From Dysidea avara (taxonomy: Eukaryota > Porifera > Demospongiae > Dictyoceratida > Dysideidae), in NCBI RefSeq assembly GCF_963678975.1, contig NC_089280.1:16652780-16716779 (forward strand): a stretch of 64,000 bases of DNA, given 5' to 3'. A program made the translations under genes and the position numbers. Of this stretch, positions 1-10,729 are shown in pieces (positions within the stretch are counted from its first letter, which is position 1; every line of letters begins with the position of its first letter). Below the pieces are notes generated by a model, which had not been told where the DNA came from, did not search any database, and was given only the letters and a program-made list of their open reading frames with translations.

Positions 1-2
1 TG

Positions 3-3000
3 ACAGTACAGTGCCTTGATATGTCTTACAACAATATTACTGATGATGGCATAATAGCTATCAGTAAGTGTCTCAAGAAGAACAGTATTTTACTGAAACT
101 GATTATATCATGTAACAACAATCACATTGTTCTTGATGGTACAGTTCAGTCATGGGATATGTCCAATAAACACTATGGTGACACTGGAGCAATTCTTATA
201 TCAGCTTTTTTACAAAACAACACTACAGTGCAAATATTGGATCTGTCCTATAATGACATATCTGATGTTGGGGCTATAGCAATCAATGAGTGTATTAGGA
301 ATAATTATTCATTACGAGAAATTCACATGTCAGGAAATTGTATTACTAGTATAGGAATTAGTGGATTTCTTGGTGGAATTAATTCTGTAAATTTACTAAA
401 TTTTACATTTAATAACATTTCCATATCTGGACTAAAATTGATCATTAACAGTTACAATGCACTTAAGCACAAGCCCAAACTTCATATTTCATTTAACATG
501 ATTGATAATTGCAATGAAGATGCAGGTTGTGTAGTTAATACTACAATATTGTGTTTAACTGATGAAGCTGATTGTGATCTTTCAAAAATTGATAATTTTA
601 GTAAAACAATTTTTGACATAGCACATTTAAGTGGAGATGAAAAAGCAACATTTGTTAGTTGTTGTCTTAAAGATAACACCACTGTGAAGCATCTTGATTT
701 ATCACATCATGGCATCACCCGTAAGGGAGTAAGGAAGATTGCTGATGCATTAGTAGTAAATATGTTTGTAGAAACAATAGATCTGTCACGCAACGATATA
801 TCTAATGATGGAGCTATAGCTATCAGTGAGTGTCTTAAAAGGAATAATGTGCTCAAAAATCTTAACATGTCAGAAAATATGATAACTAGTGTTGGAGCAG
901 AACAGATTGGTGAAGCCATTCAAACAAGTTCAACACTACAACAATTTAATATTTCTTGTAATAAGATAACTGATAATGGCATAATAGCTATCAGTGCATG
1001 TCTCAAGAAGAACAATAGTTTACAGAATCTGATCATATCATGGAATAACAAGCACATTGCTCTTAATGGTACAGTTCAGTCATGGAATATGTCCAATAAG
1101 CACTATGGTGACACTGGAGCAATTCTTATATCAGCTTTTTTACAAAACAACACTTCAGTGCAAATATTGAATCTGTCATGTAATGATATATCTAATGATG
1201 GAGCTATAGCTATCAGTGAGTGTCTTAAAAAGAATACCATGCTCAAAAATCTTAAAATGTCAGGAAACAAGATAACTAGTGTTGGAGCAGGAGAGATTGG
1301 CAAATCCATTCAAATAAATTCAACACTACAACAGCTTAATATTTCTTGTAATAACGTTACTGATGATGGCATAATAGCTATGAGTAAGTGTCTTAAGAAT
1401 AACAATATTTTACAGAAACTGATCATATCATGGAATGAATCATGGAATGATCATCACATTGTTCTTGATGGTACAGTTCAGTCATGGAATATGTCCAATA
1501 AGCACTATGGTGACACTGGAGCAATTCTTATATCAGCTTTTTTACAAAACAACACTTCAGTGCAAATATTGAATCTGTCACATAATGATATATCTAATGA
1601 TGGAGCTATAGCTATCAGTGAGTGTCTTAAAAGGAATAATGTGCTCAAAAATCTTAACATGTCAGAAAATAAGATAACTAGTGTTGGAGCAGAATGCATT
1701 GGTAAAGCTATTCAAACAAATTCAACACTACAACAAATTAATATTTCTTATAATAAGATAGCTAATGATGGCATAATAGCTATCAGTGAGTTTCTTAGAC
1801 ATAGCACCACACTTCAAAATCTCAACATATCATGTAATAAGATTACTAATAATGGAGCAATAAGAATTGTTGTAGCCACTGTGACAAACTTGACAGTACA
1901 GTGCCTTGATATGTCTTACAACAATATTACTGATGATGGCATAATAGCTATCAGTAAGTGTCTCAAGAAGAACAGTATTTTACAGAAACTGATCATATCA
2001 TGGAATGAATCATGGAATGATCATCACATTGTTCTTGATGGTACAGTTCAGTCATGGGATATGTCCAATAAACACTATGGTGACACTGGAGCAATTCTTA
2101 TATCAGCTTTTTTACAAAACAACACTACAGTGCAAATATTGGATCTATCTTATAATGATATATCTGATGTTGGAGCTATAGCAATCAATGAGTGTATTAG
2201 GAATAATTATTCATTACGAGAAATTAACATGTCAGGAAATTGTATTACTAGTACAGCAATTAGTGGATTTATTGATGGAATGCAATGTAATGTTTCTGTA
2301 AATTTACTAAATTTTACATTTAATAACATTTCCATATCTGGACTAAAATTGATTGCCAACAGTTACAATACACTTAAGCACAAGCCCAAACTTCATATTT
2401 CATTTAATGCTATTGATAATTCCAATAAAGTTGGAGGTTATGTATTTAACACTACAGTGTGGTGTTTAACTGATATGGCTGATTGTAATTTTTCAGAAAT
2501 TGATAATTTTAGTGAAACAACTTTAGACATGGTGCATTTAAGTAGAGATGAAAAAGCAGCATTTGTTAGTTGTTGCCTTATAGATAACACCACTGTGAAG
2601 CATCTTGATTTATCACATCATGACATCACCTGTAAGAGAGTAAGGAAGATTGCTGATGCATTAGTAGTAAATATGTTTGTAGAAACAATAGATCTGTCAC
2701 ACAACAATATATGTGATGATGGAGCTATAGCTATCAGTGAGTGTCTTAAAAGGAATTCAGTGCTCAAAAGTCTTAACATATCAAAAAATACGATAACTAG
2801 TGCTGGAGCAGAACAGATTGGTAAAGCCATTCAAATAAATTCAACACTACAACAACTTAATATTTCTTGTAATAGGATAACTGATGATGGCATAATAGCT
2901 ATGAGTAAGTGTCTTAAGAAAAACAATAGTTTACAGAAACTGATCATATCATGGAATGAATCATGGAATGATCATCACATTGTTCTTAATGGTACAGTTC

Positions 3001-6000
3001 AGTTATGGAATATGCCCAATAAGTACTATGGTGACACTGGAGCGATTCTTATATCAGCTTTTTTACAAAACAACACTTCAGTGCAAATATTGAATCTGTC
3101 ACATAATGATATATCTAATGATGGAGCTATAGCTATCAGTGAGTGTCTGAAAAAGAATACCATACTCAAAAATCTTAAAATGTCAGGAAACAAGATAACT
3201 AGTGTTGGAGCAGGAGAGATTGGCAAATCCATTCAAATAAATTCAACACTACAACAGCTTAATATTTCTTATAATAACGTTACTGATGATGGCATAATAG
3301 CTATGAGTAAGTGTCTTAAGAATAACAATATTTTACAGAAACTGATCATATCATGCAATAGATCATGGAATAACAAGCGCATTGTTCTTGATGGTACAGT
3401 TCAGTCATGGAAAATGTCCAATAAGTACTATGGTGACACTGGAGCAATTCTTATATCAGCTTTTTTACAAAACAACACTTCAGTGCAAATATTGAATCTG
3501 TCATGTAATGATATATCTAATGATGGAGCTATAGCTATCAGTGAGTGTCTTAAAAAGAATACCATGCTCAAAAATCTTAAAATGTCAGGAAACAAGATAA
3601 CTAGTGTTGGAGCAGGAGAGATTGGCAAATCCATTCAAATAAATTCAACACTACAACAGCTTAATATTTCTTATAATAACGTTACTGATGATGGCATAAT
3701 AGCTATGAGTAAGTGTCTTAAGAATAACAATATTTTACAGAAACTGGTCATATCATGTAACAACAATCACATTGTTCTTGATGGTACAGTTCAGTCATGG
3801 GATATGTCCAATAAATACTATGGTGACACTGGAGCAATTCTTATATCAGCTTTTTTACAAAACAACACTACAGTGCAAATATTGGATCTATCTTATAATG
3901 ATATATCTGATGTTGGAGCTATAGCAATCAATGAGTGTATTAGGAATAATTATTCATTACGAGAAATTAACATGTCAGGAAATTGTATTACTAGTACAGC
4001 AATTAGTGGATTTATTGATGGAATGCAATGTAATGTTTCTGTAAATTTACTAAATTTTACATTTAATAACATTTCCATATCTGGACTAAAATTGATTGCC
4101 AACAGTTACAATACACTTAAGCACAAGCCCAAACTTCATATTTCATTTAATGCTATTGATAAATCCAATAAAGTTGGAGGTTATGTATTTAACACTACAG
4201 TGTTGTGTTTAACTGATATGGCTGATTGTAATTTTTCAGAAATTGATAATTTTAGTGAAACGACTTTAGACATGGTGCATTTAAGTAGAGATGAAAAAGC
4301 AGCATTTGTTAGTTGTTGCCTTATAGATAACACCACTGTGAAGCATCTTGATTTATCATATCATGACATCACCTGTAAGAGAGTAAGGAAGATTGCTGAT
4401 GCATTAGTAGTAAATATGTTTGTAGAAACAATAGATCTGTCACACAACAATATATGTGATGATGGAGCTATAGCTATCAGTGAGTGTCTTAAAAGGAATT
4501 CAGTGCTCAAAAGTCTTAACATATCAAAAAATACGATAACTAGTGCTGGAGCAGAACAGATTGGTAAAGCCATTCAAATAAATTCAACACTACAACAACT
4601 TAATATTTCTTGTAATAGGATAACTGATGATGGTATAATAGCTATGAGTAAGTGTCTTAAGAAGAACAATAGTTTACAGAAACTGATCATATCATGGAAT
4701 GAATCATGGAATGATCATCACATTGTTCTTAATGGTACAGTTCAGTCATGGAATATGTCCAATAAGCACTATGGTGACACTGGAGCAATTCTTATATCAG
4801 CTTTTTTACAAAACAACACTTCAGTGCAAATATTGAATCTGTCACATAATGATATATCTAATGATGGAGCTATAGCTATCAGTGAGTGTCTTAAAAAGAA
4901 TACCATGCTCAAAAATCTTAAAATGTCAGGAAACAAGATAACTAGTGTTGGAGCAGGAGAGATTGGCAAATCCATTCAAATAAATTCAACACTACAACAG
5001 CTTAATATTTCTTATAATAACGTTACTGATGATGGCATAATAGCTATGAGTAAGTGTCTTAAGAATAACAATATTTTACAGAAACTGGTCATATCATGGG
5101 AGCATAACTTTATATGGAATAGCAAAGACATTTATATTGTTCTTAATGGTACAGTTCACTCATGGGATATGTCCAATAAGCACTTTGGTGACAGTGGAGC
5201 AATTCTCATATCAGCTTTTTTACAAAACAACACTTCAGTGCAAATACTGGATCTGTCACATAACAATATATCTGATGATGGAGCTATAACTATCAGTGAG
5301 TGTCTTAAACATAACACCACACTTCAAAATCTCAATGTATCACATAATAAGATTACTAATAACGGAACAATAAGAATTGTCAAGGCCATTGAAACAAACT
5401 TGACAGTACAGTGCCTTGATATTTCATATAACAACATAACTGATGATGGTATAGTAGCTATCAGTGAGTTTCTTAAACATAACACCACACTTCAAAATCT
5501 CAACTTAACATATAATGAAATTACTAATGATGGCGCAATAAGAATTGTTGAAGCCATTGAAACAAACTTTACTGTACAGTGCCTTGATATGCCATATAAC
5601 AACATTACTGATGATGATATAATAGCTATCAGTGAGTTTCTTAAACATAACACCACACTTCAAAATCTCAACTTAACATATAATGAAATTACTAATGATG
5701 GTGCAATAAGAATTGTTGAAGCCATTGAAACAAACTTGACAGTACAGTGCCTTGATATGTCATACAACAATATTACTGATTATGGCATAAGAGCTATCAG
5801 TGAGTGTCTCAAGAAGAACAATATTTTACAGAAACTGATCATATCATGGAATGAATCATGGAATGATCATCACATTGTTCTTGATGGTACAGTTCAGTCA
5901 TGGAATATGTCCAATAAACACTATGGTGACACTGGAGCAATTCTTATATCAGCTTTTTTACAAAACAACACTACAGTGCAAATATTGGATCTGTCTTATA

Positions 6001-6185
6001 ATGACATATCTGATGTTGGTGCTATAGCAATCAACAAGTGTATTAGGAATAATGATTCATTACGAGAAATTCACATGTCGGGAAATTGTATTACTAGTAT
6101 AGGAATTAGTGGATTTCTTGGTGGAATTGAATGGAAAGTTTCTGTAAAATTTACAGCACAAGCCCTAACTTCAAATTTCATTTAA
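3..6185 (+). CDS. Giant tandem leucine-rich-repeat protein, 5' end outside the window
   Basis: The frame is open from base 3 to a TAA at 6183-6185. The ATG at 21 is simply the first Met in the window, so the true start lies upstream. The whole translation is ribonuclease-inhibitor-type LRRs with a period of about 28 residues (pattern LxxLNLSxNxITDDGAIAIS). They are grouped into a 134-residue (402-bp) unit that carries the signature GTVQSWNMSNKHYGDTGAI. No NACHT, death-fold, kinase or membrane segment is visible. LRRs of this class serve as ligand-binding solenoids, for example at the C-terminus of NLR immune receptors, and sponges are known to have many NLRs; membership here is inference. The 3' end is broken: the unit seen at 361-540 continues, but here a stretch of about 70 bases is missing near 6150, and the shifted frame stops at once. 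Minus-strand ORFs in this span are frame shadows. Confidence 0.85.
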   Translation, partial: TVQCLDMSYNNITDDGIIAISKCLKKNSILLKLIISCNNNHIVLDGTVQSWDMSNKHYGDTGAILISAFLQNNTTVQILDLSYNDISDVGAIAINECIRNNYSLREIHMSGNCITSIGISGFLGGINSVNLLNFTFNNISISGLKLIINSYNALKHKPKLHISFNMIDNCNEDAGCVVNTTILCLTDEADCDLSKIDNFSKTIFDIAHLSGDEKATFVSCCLKDNTTVKHLDLSHHGITRKGVRKIADALVVNMFVETIDLSRNDISNDGAIAISECLKRNNVLKNLNMSENMITSVGAEQIGEAIQTSSTLQQFNISCNKITDNGIIAISACLKKNNSLQNLIISWNNKHIALNGTVQSWNMSNKHYGDTGAILISAFLQNNTSVQILNLSCNDISNDGAIAISECLKKNTMLKNLKMSGNKITSVGAGEIGKSIQINSTLQQLNISCNNVTDDGIIAMSKCLKNNNILQKLIISWNESWNDHHIVLDGTVQSWNMSNKHYGDTGAILISAFLQNNTSVQILNLSHNDISNDGAIAISECLKRNNVLKNLNMSENKITSVGAECIGKAIQTNSTLQQINISYNKIANDGIIAISEFLRHSTTLQNLNISCNKITNNGAIRIVVATVTNLTVQCLDMSYNNITDDGIIAISKCLKKNSILQKLIISWNESWNDHHIVLDGTVQSWDMSNKHYGDTGAILISAFLQNNTTVQILDLSYNDISDVGAIAINECIRNNYSLREINMSGNCITSTAISGFIDGMQCNVSVNLLNFTFNNISISGLKLIANSYNTLKHKPKLHISFNAIDNSNKVGGYVFNTTVWCLTDMADCNFSEIDNFSETTLDMVHLSRDEKAAFVSCCLIDNTTVKHLDLSHHDITCKRVRKIADALVVNMFVETIDLSHNNICDDGAIAISECLKRNSVLKSLNISKNTITSAGAEQIGKAIQINSTLQQLNISCNRITDDGIIAMSKCLKKNNSLQKLIISWNESWNDHHIVLNGTVQLWNMPNKYYGDTGAILISAFLQNNTSVQILNLSHNDISNDGAIAISECLKKNTILKNLKMSGNKITSVGAGEIGKSIQINSTLQQLNISYNNVTDDGIIAMSKCLKNNNILQKLIISCNRSWNNKRIVLDGTVQSWKMSNKYYGDTGAILISAFLQNNTSVQILNLSCNDISNDGAIAISECLKKNTMLKNLKMSGNKITSVGAGEIGKSIQINSTLQQLNISYNNVTDDGIIAMSKCLKNNNILQKLVISCNNNHIVLDGTVQSWDMSNKYYGDTGAILISAFLQNNTTVQILDLSYNDISDVGAIAINECIRNNYSLREINMSGNCITSTAISGFIDGMQCNVSVNLLNFTFNNISISGLKLIANSYNTLKHKPKLHISFNAIDKSNKVGGYVFNTTVLCLTDMADCNFSEIDNFSETTLDMVHLSRDEKAAFVSCCLIDNTTVKHLDLSYHDITCKRVRKIADALVVNMFVETIDLSHNNICDDGAIAISECLKRNSVLKSLNISKNTITSAGAEQIGKAIQINSTLQQLNISCNRITDDGIIAMSKCLKKNNSLQKLIISWNESWNDHHIVLNGTVQSWNMSNKHYGDTGAILISAFLQNNTSVQILNLSHNDISNDGAIAISECLKKNTMLKNLKMSGNKITSVGAGEIGKSIQINSTLQQLNISYNNVTDDGIIAMSKCLKNNNILQKLVISWEHNFIWNSKDIYIVLNGTVHSWDMSNKHFGDSGAILISAFLQNNTSVQILDLSHNNISDDGAITISECLKHNTTLQNLNVSHNKITNNGTIRIVKAIETNLTVQCLDISYNNITDDGIVAISEFLKHNTTLQNLNLTYNEITNDGAIRIVEAIETNFTVQCLDMPYNNITDDDIIAISEFLKHNTTLQNLNLTYNEITNDGAIRIVEAIETNLTVQCLDMSYNNITDYGIRAISECLKKNNILQKLIISWNESWNDHHIVLDGTVQSWNMSNKHYGDTGAILISAFLQNNTTVQILDLSYNDISDVGAIAINKCIRNNDSLREIHMSGNCITSIGISGFLGGIEWKVSVKFTAQALTSNFI
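2036..5093 (+). repeat. Recent ~1.74-kb tandem duplication within the LRR frame
   Basis: Sequence from about 2036 to 3350 recurs nearly identically from about 3779 to 5093, an offset of 1743 bp (581 codons, so in frame). The stretches 2618-2830 and 4361-4573 show the near-identity well. Smaller 402-bp (134-codon) units recur at about 1103, 1505, 3026, 3428 and 4769. Multiples of three at every level have kept the frame open. Confidence 0.85.
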
Positions 6186-6230
6186 CATGATTGATAATTG
6201 CAATGAAGATGCAGGTTGTGTAGTTAATTA
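6186..6230 (+). pseudogene. LRR remnant after the frameshift
   Basis: The bases after the stop still match the internal LRR unit at about 496-540 (through GTAGTTAAT), then homology ends abruptly where element E1 begins. The LRR array therefore once continued here. Confidence 0.7.
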
Positions 6231-6715
6231 TGGGGTGCCGTTTGTATCAAAATTATAACAATATAATAAGTATAAAAAACTAGGTTATATGTGTTTGCTG
6301 TACATGGTTTATATATATGTACATTTTCATAAATAAATAATGACTCTTTTTAAATAAATATTTTACATTATTTAATATATAATGCTCAAATGACAAGATA
6401 ATGACTAGCATCTTCTCTATTATGTGCCATTTGTTGTCCTGTTACACATTTTGGCACAAAACCTGAACTTTTAAATGCCATTTGTATCAAAATTTAGGTT
6501 TTTAATTACATTGCCAAAAAAGAAATGGAAATAATTTTCCTTGATATTGTTTACCCAAAAATGTGCAAGATTTCTATAGTACTTTTCATTATTTATTAAA
6601 CCATGAACATTATTTGTTAAACCATGAACATTATTTGTTAAACCATTAAATTCTTTACTTAATGTACATTAGTATACCGTTAATCTTAACAAACCCTGCA
6701 ATCAACATCTACAAC
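6231..6715 (+). repeat. E1 left terminal inverted repeat
   Basis: It pairs with the reverse complement of 13256-13630 plus 30804-30878. It contains a subterminal echo of the tip: GCCGTTTGTATCAAAATT near 6237 and GCCATTTGTATCAAAATT near 6477. Such repeats often serve as transposase binding sites. A triplicated motif ending in ATTATTTGTTAAACCAT lies near 6590-6650. Confidence 0.8.
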
Positions 6716-9500
6716 AGGTTATACAGGGTTACACGAGGCTACACAGAGTTACATAAGGCTACATTGGGTTACATTAAAGCTACAAAGATTTATGATACTA
6801 CACATGGTTACATGCGGCTACACTGGGTTACATTAAGCTACACTGGGTTACAGGATACTGCACAAGGTTGCATGAGGCTACACTGAGGCATTACAAAGGC
6901 TACACTGGGTTACATGAGGCTATACACAAGCTTACATGAAGCTACACAGAGTTCCTGAGGCTACACAAGGTTACATAAGGTTATACGCAGTGTTACATAA
7001 GGATACATTGGTTTACATGAAATTACACAAAGTTACATTGAGATAATTATATGAGGCTACACAATGTTATATGAGGCTACACAATGTTACATGAGGCTAC
7101 ACTGGATGATATATATGAAGCTACACAGGGTTACATGAGGGTACACTGGATTACATGAGGCTACAATGGGTCACATGAGGCTACAATGGGTCACATGAGG
7201 CTAAACTGTACTACATGAGGCTGCACAAATTTACATAAGGATACATAGGGTTACATGAGGCTTCACAGAAGTTATACATAGGGTTACATGAAGCTACACA
7301 GGCTTACACGATGTTACATAGAGCTACAAAGAGTTACATGAGGCTACACGGAGTTACATGAAGCTATAAATTGGGTTACTTGAGGCTACACTTGGTAACA
7401 TGAGGCTACACAAGGTTGCATGAGACTGACATGAACAGTTACATGAGGCTACAAAGGGATAATTATATGAGGCTCCACTAGATTACATGAGGCTACACAG
7501 AGTTACATGAGGCTACATTGGATTACATAAGGCTACACTAGGTTACATGAGGCTACACCAAGTTACATGAGCTGCACAGAGTTGCATGATACTACATTGG
7601 AGCCTCATGTAACCTTTTGTAAACCCAATGTCGCATCATGTAACCCAATGTCTCCTCGTGTAACATTTGTCTAGCCTCATGTAACCTAGTGTTTCCTCAT
7701 GTAACCCAATGTAGCCTCATGTAACTCTGTACAGCCTCATGTAACCCTTTGTAGCCTCCTGTAACCCTGTGTATTGCCCTGTGTAACCCTATGTAGCCTC
7801 ATGTAACCCTGTGTATTGCCTCATGCAATTCTGTGTAGCCTCGTGTAACACTTTGTAGCCTCATGCCTCATGTAACCCAATGTAGCCTCATGTAACTTCC
7901 ATGAGGCTGCACAGAGTTACATGAGGCTACACAGAGTTACATGAGGCTGCACAGAATTACATAAGGGTACAAAGGGTTACATGAGGCTATACAGAGTTAC
8001 ATGAGGCTACAAAGGGTTACATGAGGCTACACAGAACTACACGGGGCTACATTGGGTTACATTTGGTTACATGAAGCTAGACATGGTATGGTTACATGAG
8101 AAGACATTGGGTTACATGAGGCTACACAGAGTTACATGAGGCAATACACAGGGTTACATGAGCTGCATGGTATTACATTGGAGGCTACACAGCCTCATGT
8201 AACCTTTTGTAAACCTAATGTAGCATCATGTACTTCTGTGCAGCCTCATGTAACCCTTTGTAGGCTCATGTAACTCAGTATAGCCTCATTTAACCCTGTT
8301 TAGCCTCCTGTGTATTGCCTCATGTAACCCTGTGCAGCCTCATGTAACCCTGTCTATTGCCTCATGTAACTCTGTGTAGCCTTATGTAACCCAATGTCTC
8401 CTCATGTGATCATACCATGTCTAGCTTCATGTAACCAAAAGTAGCCTCATGTAACTCAATGTAGCCTTGTGTAATTCTGTACAGCCTCATGTAACCCTTT
8501 GTAACCTCATGTAACCCTTTGTAGTCTTATGTAACTCTGTGCAGCCTCATGTAAGTTACATGAGGCTACATGACGCATGAGGCTACAAAGTGTTACACGA
8601 GGCTACACAGAGTTACATGAGGCTACGAAGGGTTACATGAGGCTGCACAGAGTTACATGAGGCAATACACAGGGTTACATGAGACTATACAGAGTTACAT
8701 GAGGCAATACACAGGAGGCTACACAGGGTTAAATGAGGCTACACTGAGTTACATGAGGCAATACACAGGGTTACATGAGACTATACAGAGTTACATGAGG
8801 CAATACACAGGAGGCTACACAGAGTTACATGAGGCTACGGAGGGTTACATGAGGCTGCACAGAGTTACATGAGGCAATACACAGGGTTACATGAGACTAT
8901 ACAGAGTTACATGAGGTAATACACAGGAGGCTACACAGGGTTAAATGAGGCTACACTGAGTTACATGAGGGCTAGACAGGGTTACATGAGGCTGCACAGA
9001 GTTACATGAGACTACATTGGATTACATGACACTACATTGGGTTACTTGAGGCTAGACATGATATAGTTATATGAGGAGAAATTGGGTTACATGAGGCTAC
9101 AAAGGGTTACATGAGGCTGTACAGAGTTACATGAGGCTACATTGGGTTACATGAGGCAACACTAGGTTTCATGAGGCTAGACAAGGTTACATAAGGAGAC
9201 ACTGGGTTACATGAGGCTACACAGAGTTACAGTACATGTGACTACACAGGATTACATAAGGATACATAAAGTTACAGGAGGATACATCTGGTTACATTAG
9301 CTTTACATAAGGGTACACAAAGTTGCATGAGGCTATACACAGAGTTACATAAGGATACATTGGGTTACATGCTTGAGGCTACACAGAGTTCTATGAGGCT
9401 ACCAAAGTTACATGAGACTACACTGGGTTACAACAGGTCAAACAGAGGATAATATCTATTGTCTGGAAGAACCACAGGATTACAACAGGCTACACAAAAG
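6716..9500. repeat. 20-bp minisatellite, left arm, with orientation switches
   Basis: Tandem copies of a diverged 20-bp unit (TTACATGAGGCTACACAGAG). The unit runs forward at about 6716-7600, reverse at 7600-7905, forward at 7905-8175, reverse at 8175-8555 and forward at 8556-9440. The switch near 8552 is almost a perfect hairpin (GTAAGTTAC). The ORFs of repeated YMRLHRVT residues found here are by-products of the unit, not genes. Confidence 0.9.
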
Positions 9501-10729
9501 GTTACAACTATATGTATTAGTATTACTACTACTACCTTCGCAGTGTCAAGCACTAAAGGTTGACGGTCTTTGAATTAACTATCTTAATAAATAGAACGCT
9601 TGAGAATTTGCGAACAGCTCAGGTTACACAGGCTTCACAGGGTTACATGAGGTTACAATGAGCTACACAAGGCTGCATTGGGTTACATGAGGATGACTAC
9701 ACTGAGGCTACAGGAGTACAAAGGGTTACAACAAGCTATGCAGGTTTACAACATGCTATACTTGGCTACTACACTGAGGATATACGCAAGGTTGCACCAG
9801 ACTACACAGGGGTTCATGAGGATAAGCCTGTTAAATGAAGCTACACTTGGTTGCAAGTGGATCTGTGGATACACCTAGGTAATAGTGGATCATGATACAC
9901 TGGGCTACAAGTGCACATTACTACACAGTCACTTCTATAGAGGATACACTGGGTTATGTCAACTGAGTTACAACAGGGTTTCACATCGATACACAGTAGG
10001 TATACTTTGTTACATGAGAATACACTGGGATACAAATGGATGTACTGGGTTACAAAATGGATACTTGGGTGTATACATACAATCAGTATTTTTCCTATAA
10101 TACAGTGCTGTAATTCACAATAAACTTGTGCTAGTCTCCATTTAACTGGGTTTTTAGCACAACTATATAGATAGAAATGGCTTTGTTTCTTCCATATGCT
10201 CTAAGTTGTAAGGCTTTAGCAGGTTACTAAACAAGTACATAATAAGAATACAGATTTATCTTTATGTACCCTTGCTACACTAGTGGGAAAGGTTTAGTTA
10301 CTCTAATAGACCAGTTACACAGTCTATTCATGATCAACCTCAACTCTATAGCTGCTCTTCACTTAATTTTTGATTTGGTTATTCCCCTCAACATGTATCT
10401 ATCACAAAACTTCAATGTGAATAATAGTCATGTGAAAGCAGCAATAAGATATTTAGTAAATTGTTTAGTAAAAAGGTGAAAAATTTATCATAAATGTTAA
10501 GCCCAAATATGAGTAAGGCAAATTACAGTACACAACAATACACAAGAAAGTTTATGTAGTATATGTGGAATCACATCAACCATTAGGTATTTGTAACTTT
10601 AAATTTATAACCACAACCCTTGATAAATTTACTCAACTTTTTTAGACTTTAAAGAACCCCTAAAGCTCATTTAAATATTTAAAGCTGAAACACAGTTTAA
10701 TACACTATATACACAATCTCCTGCATATC
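9501..10729. other. E1 central spacer
   Basis: The minisatellite fades out and the sequence becomes mostly unique and AT-rich. At about 9520-9600 there is a short reverse-strand match to the SINE tail also found at 19950 and 31455. ORFs of up to 71 residues occur here; none has a recognisable domain and I do not call them as genes. Confidence 0.5.

Noticed and set aside
482-4975. Series of 64-70-residue minus-strand ORFs (…SLIAIAPSLDIS…) under the LRR array
   Set aside because: They repeat with the LRR unit and are its antisense frame; no independent start signals or domains.
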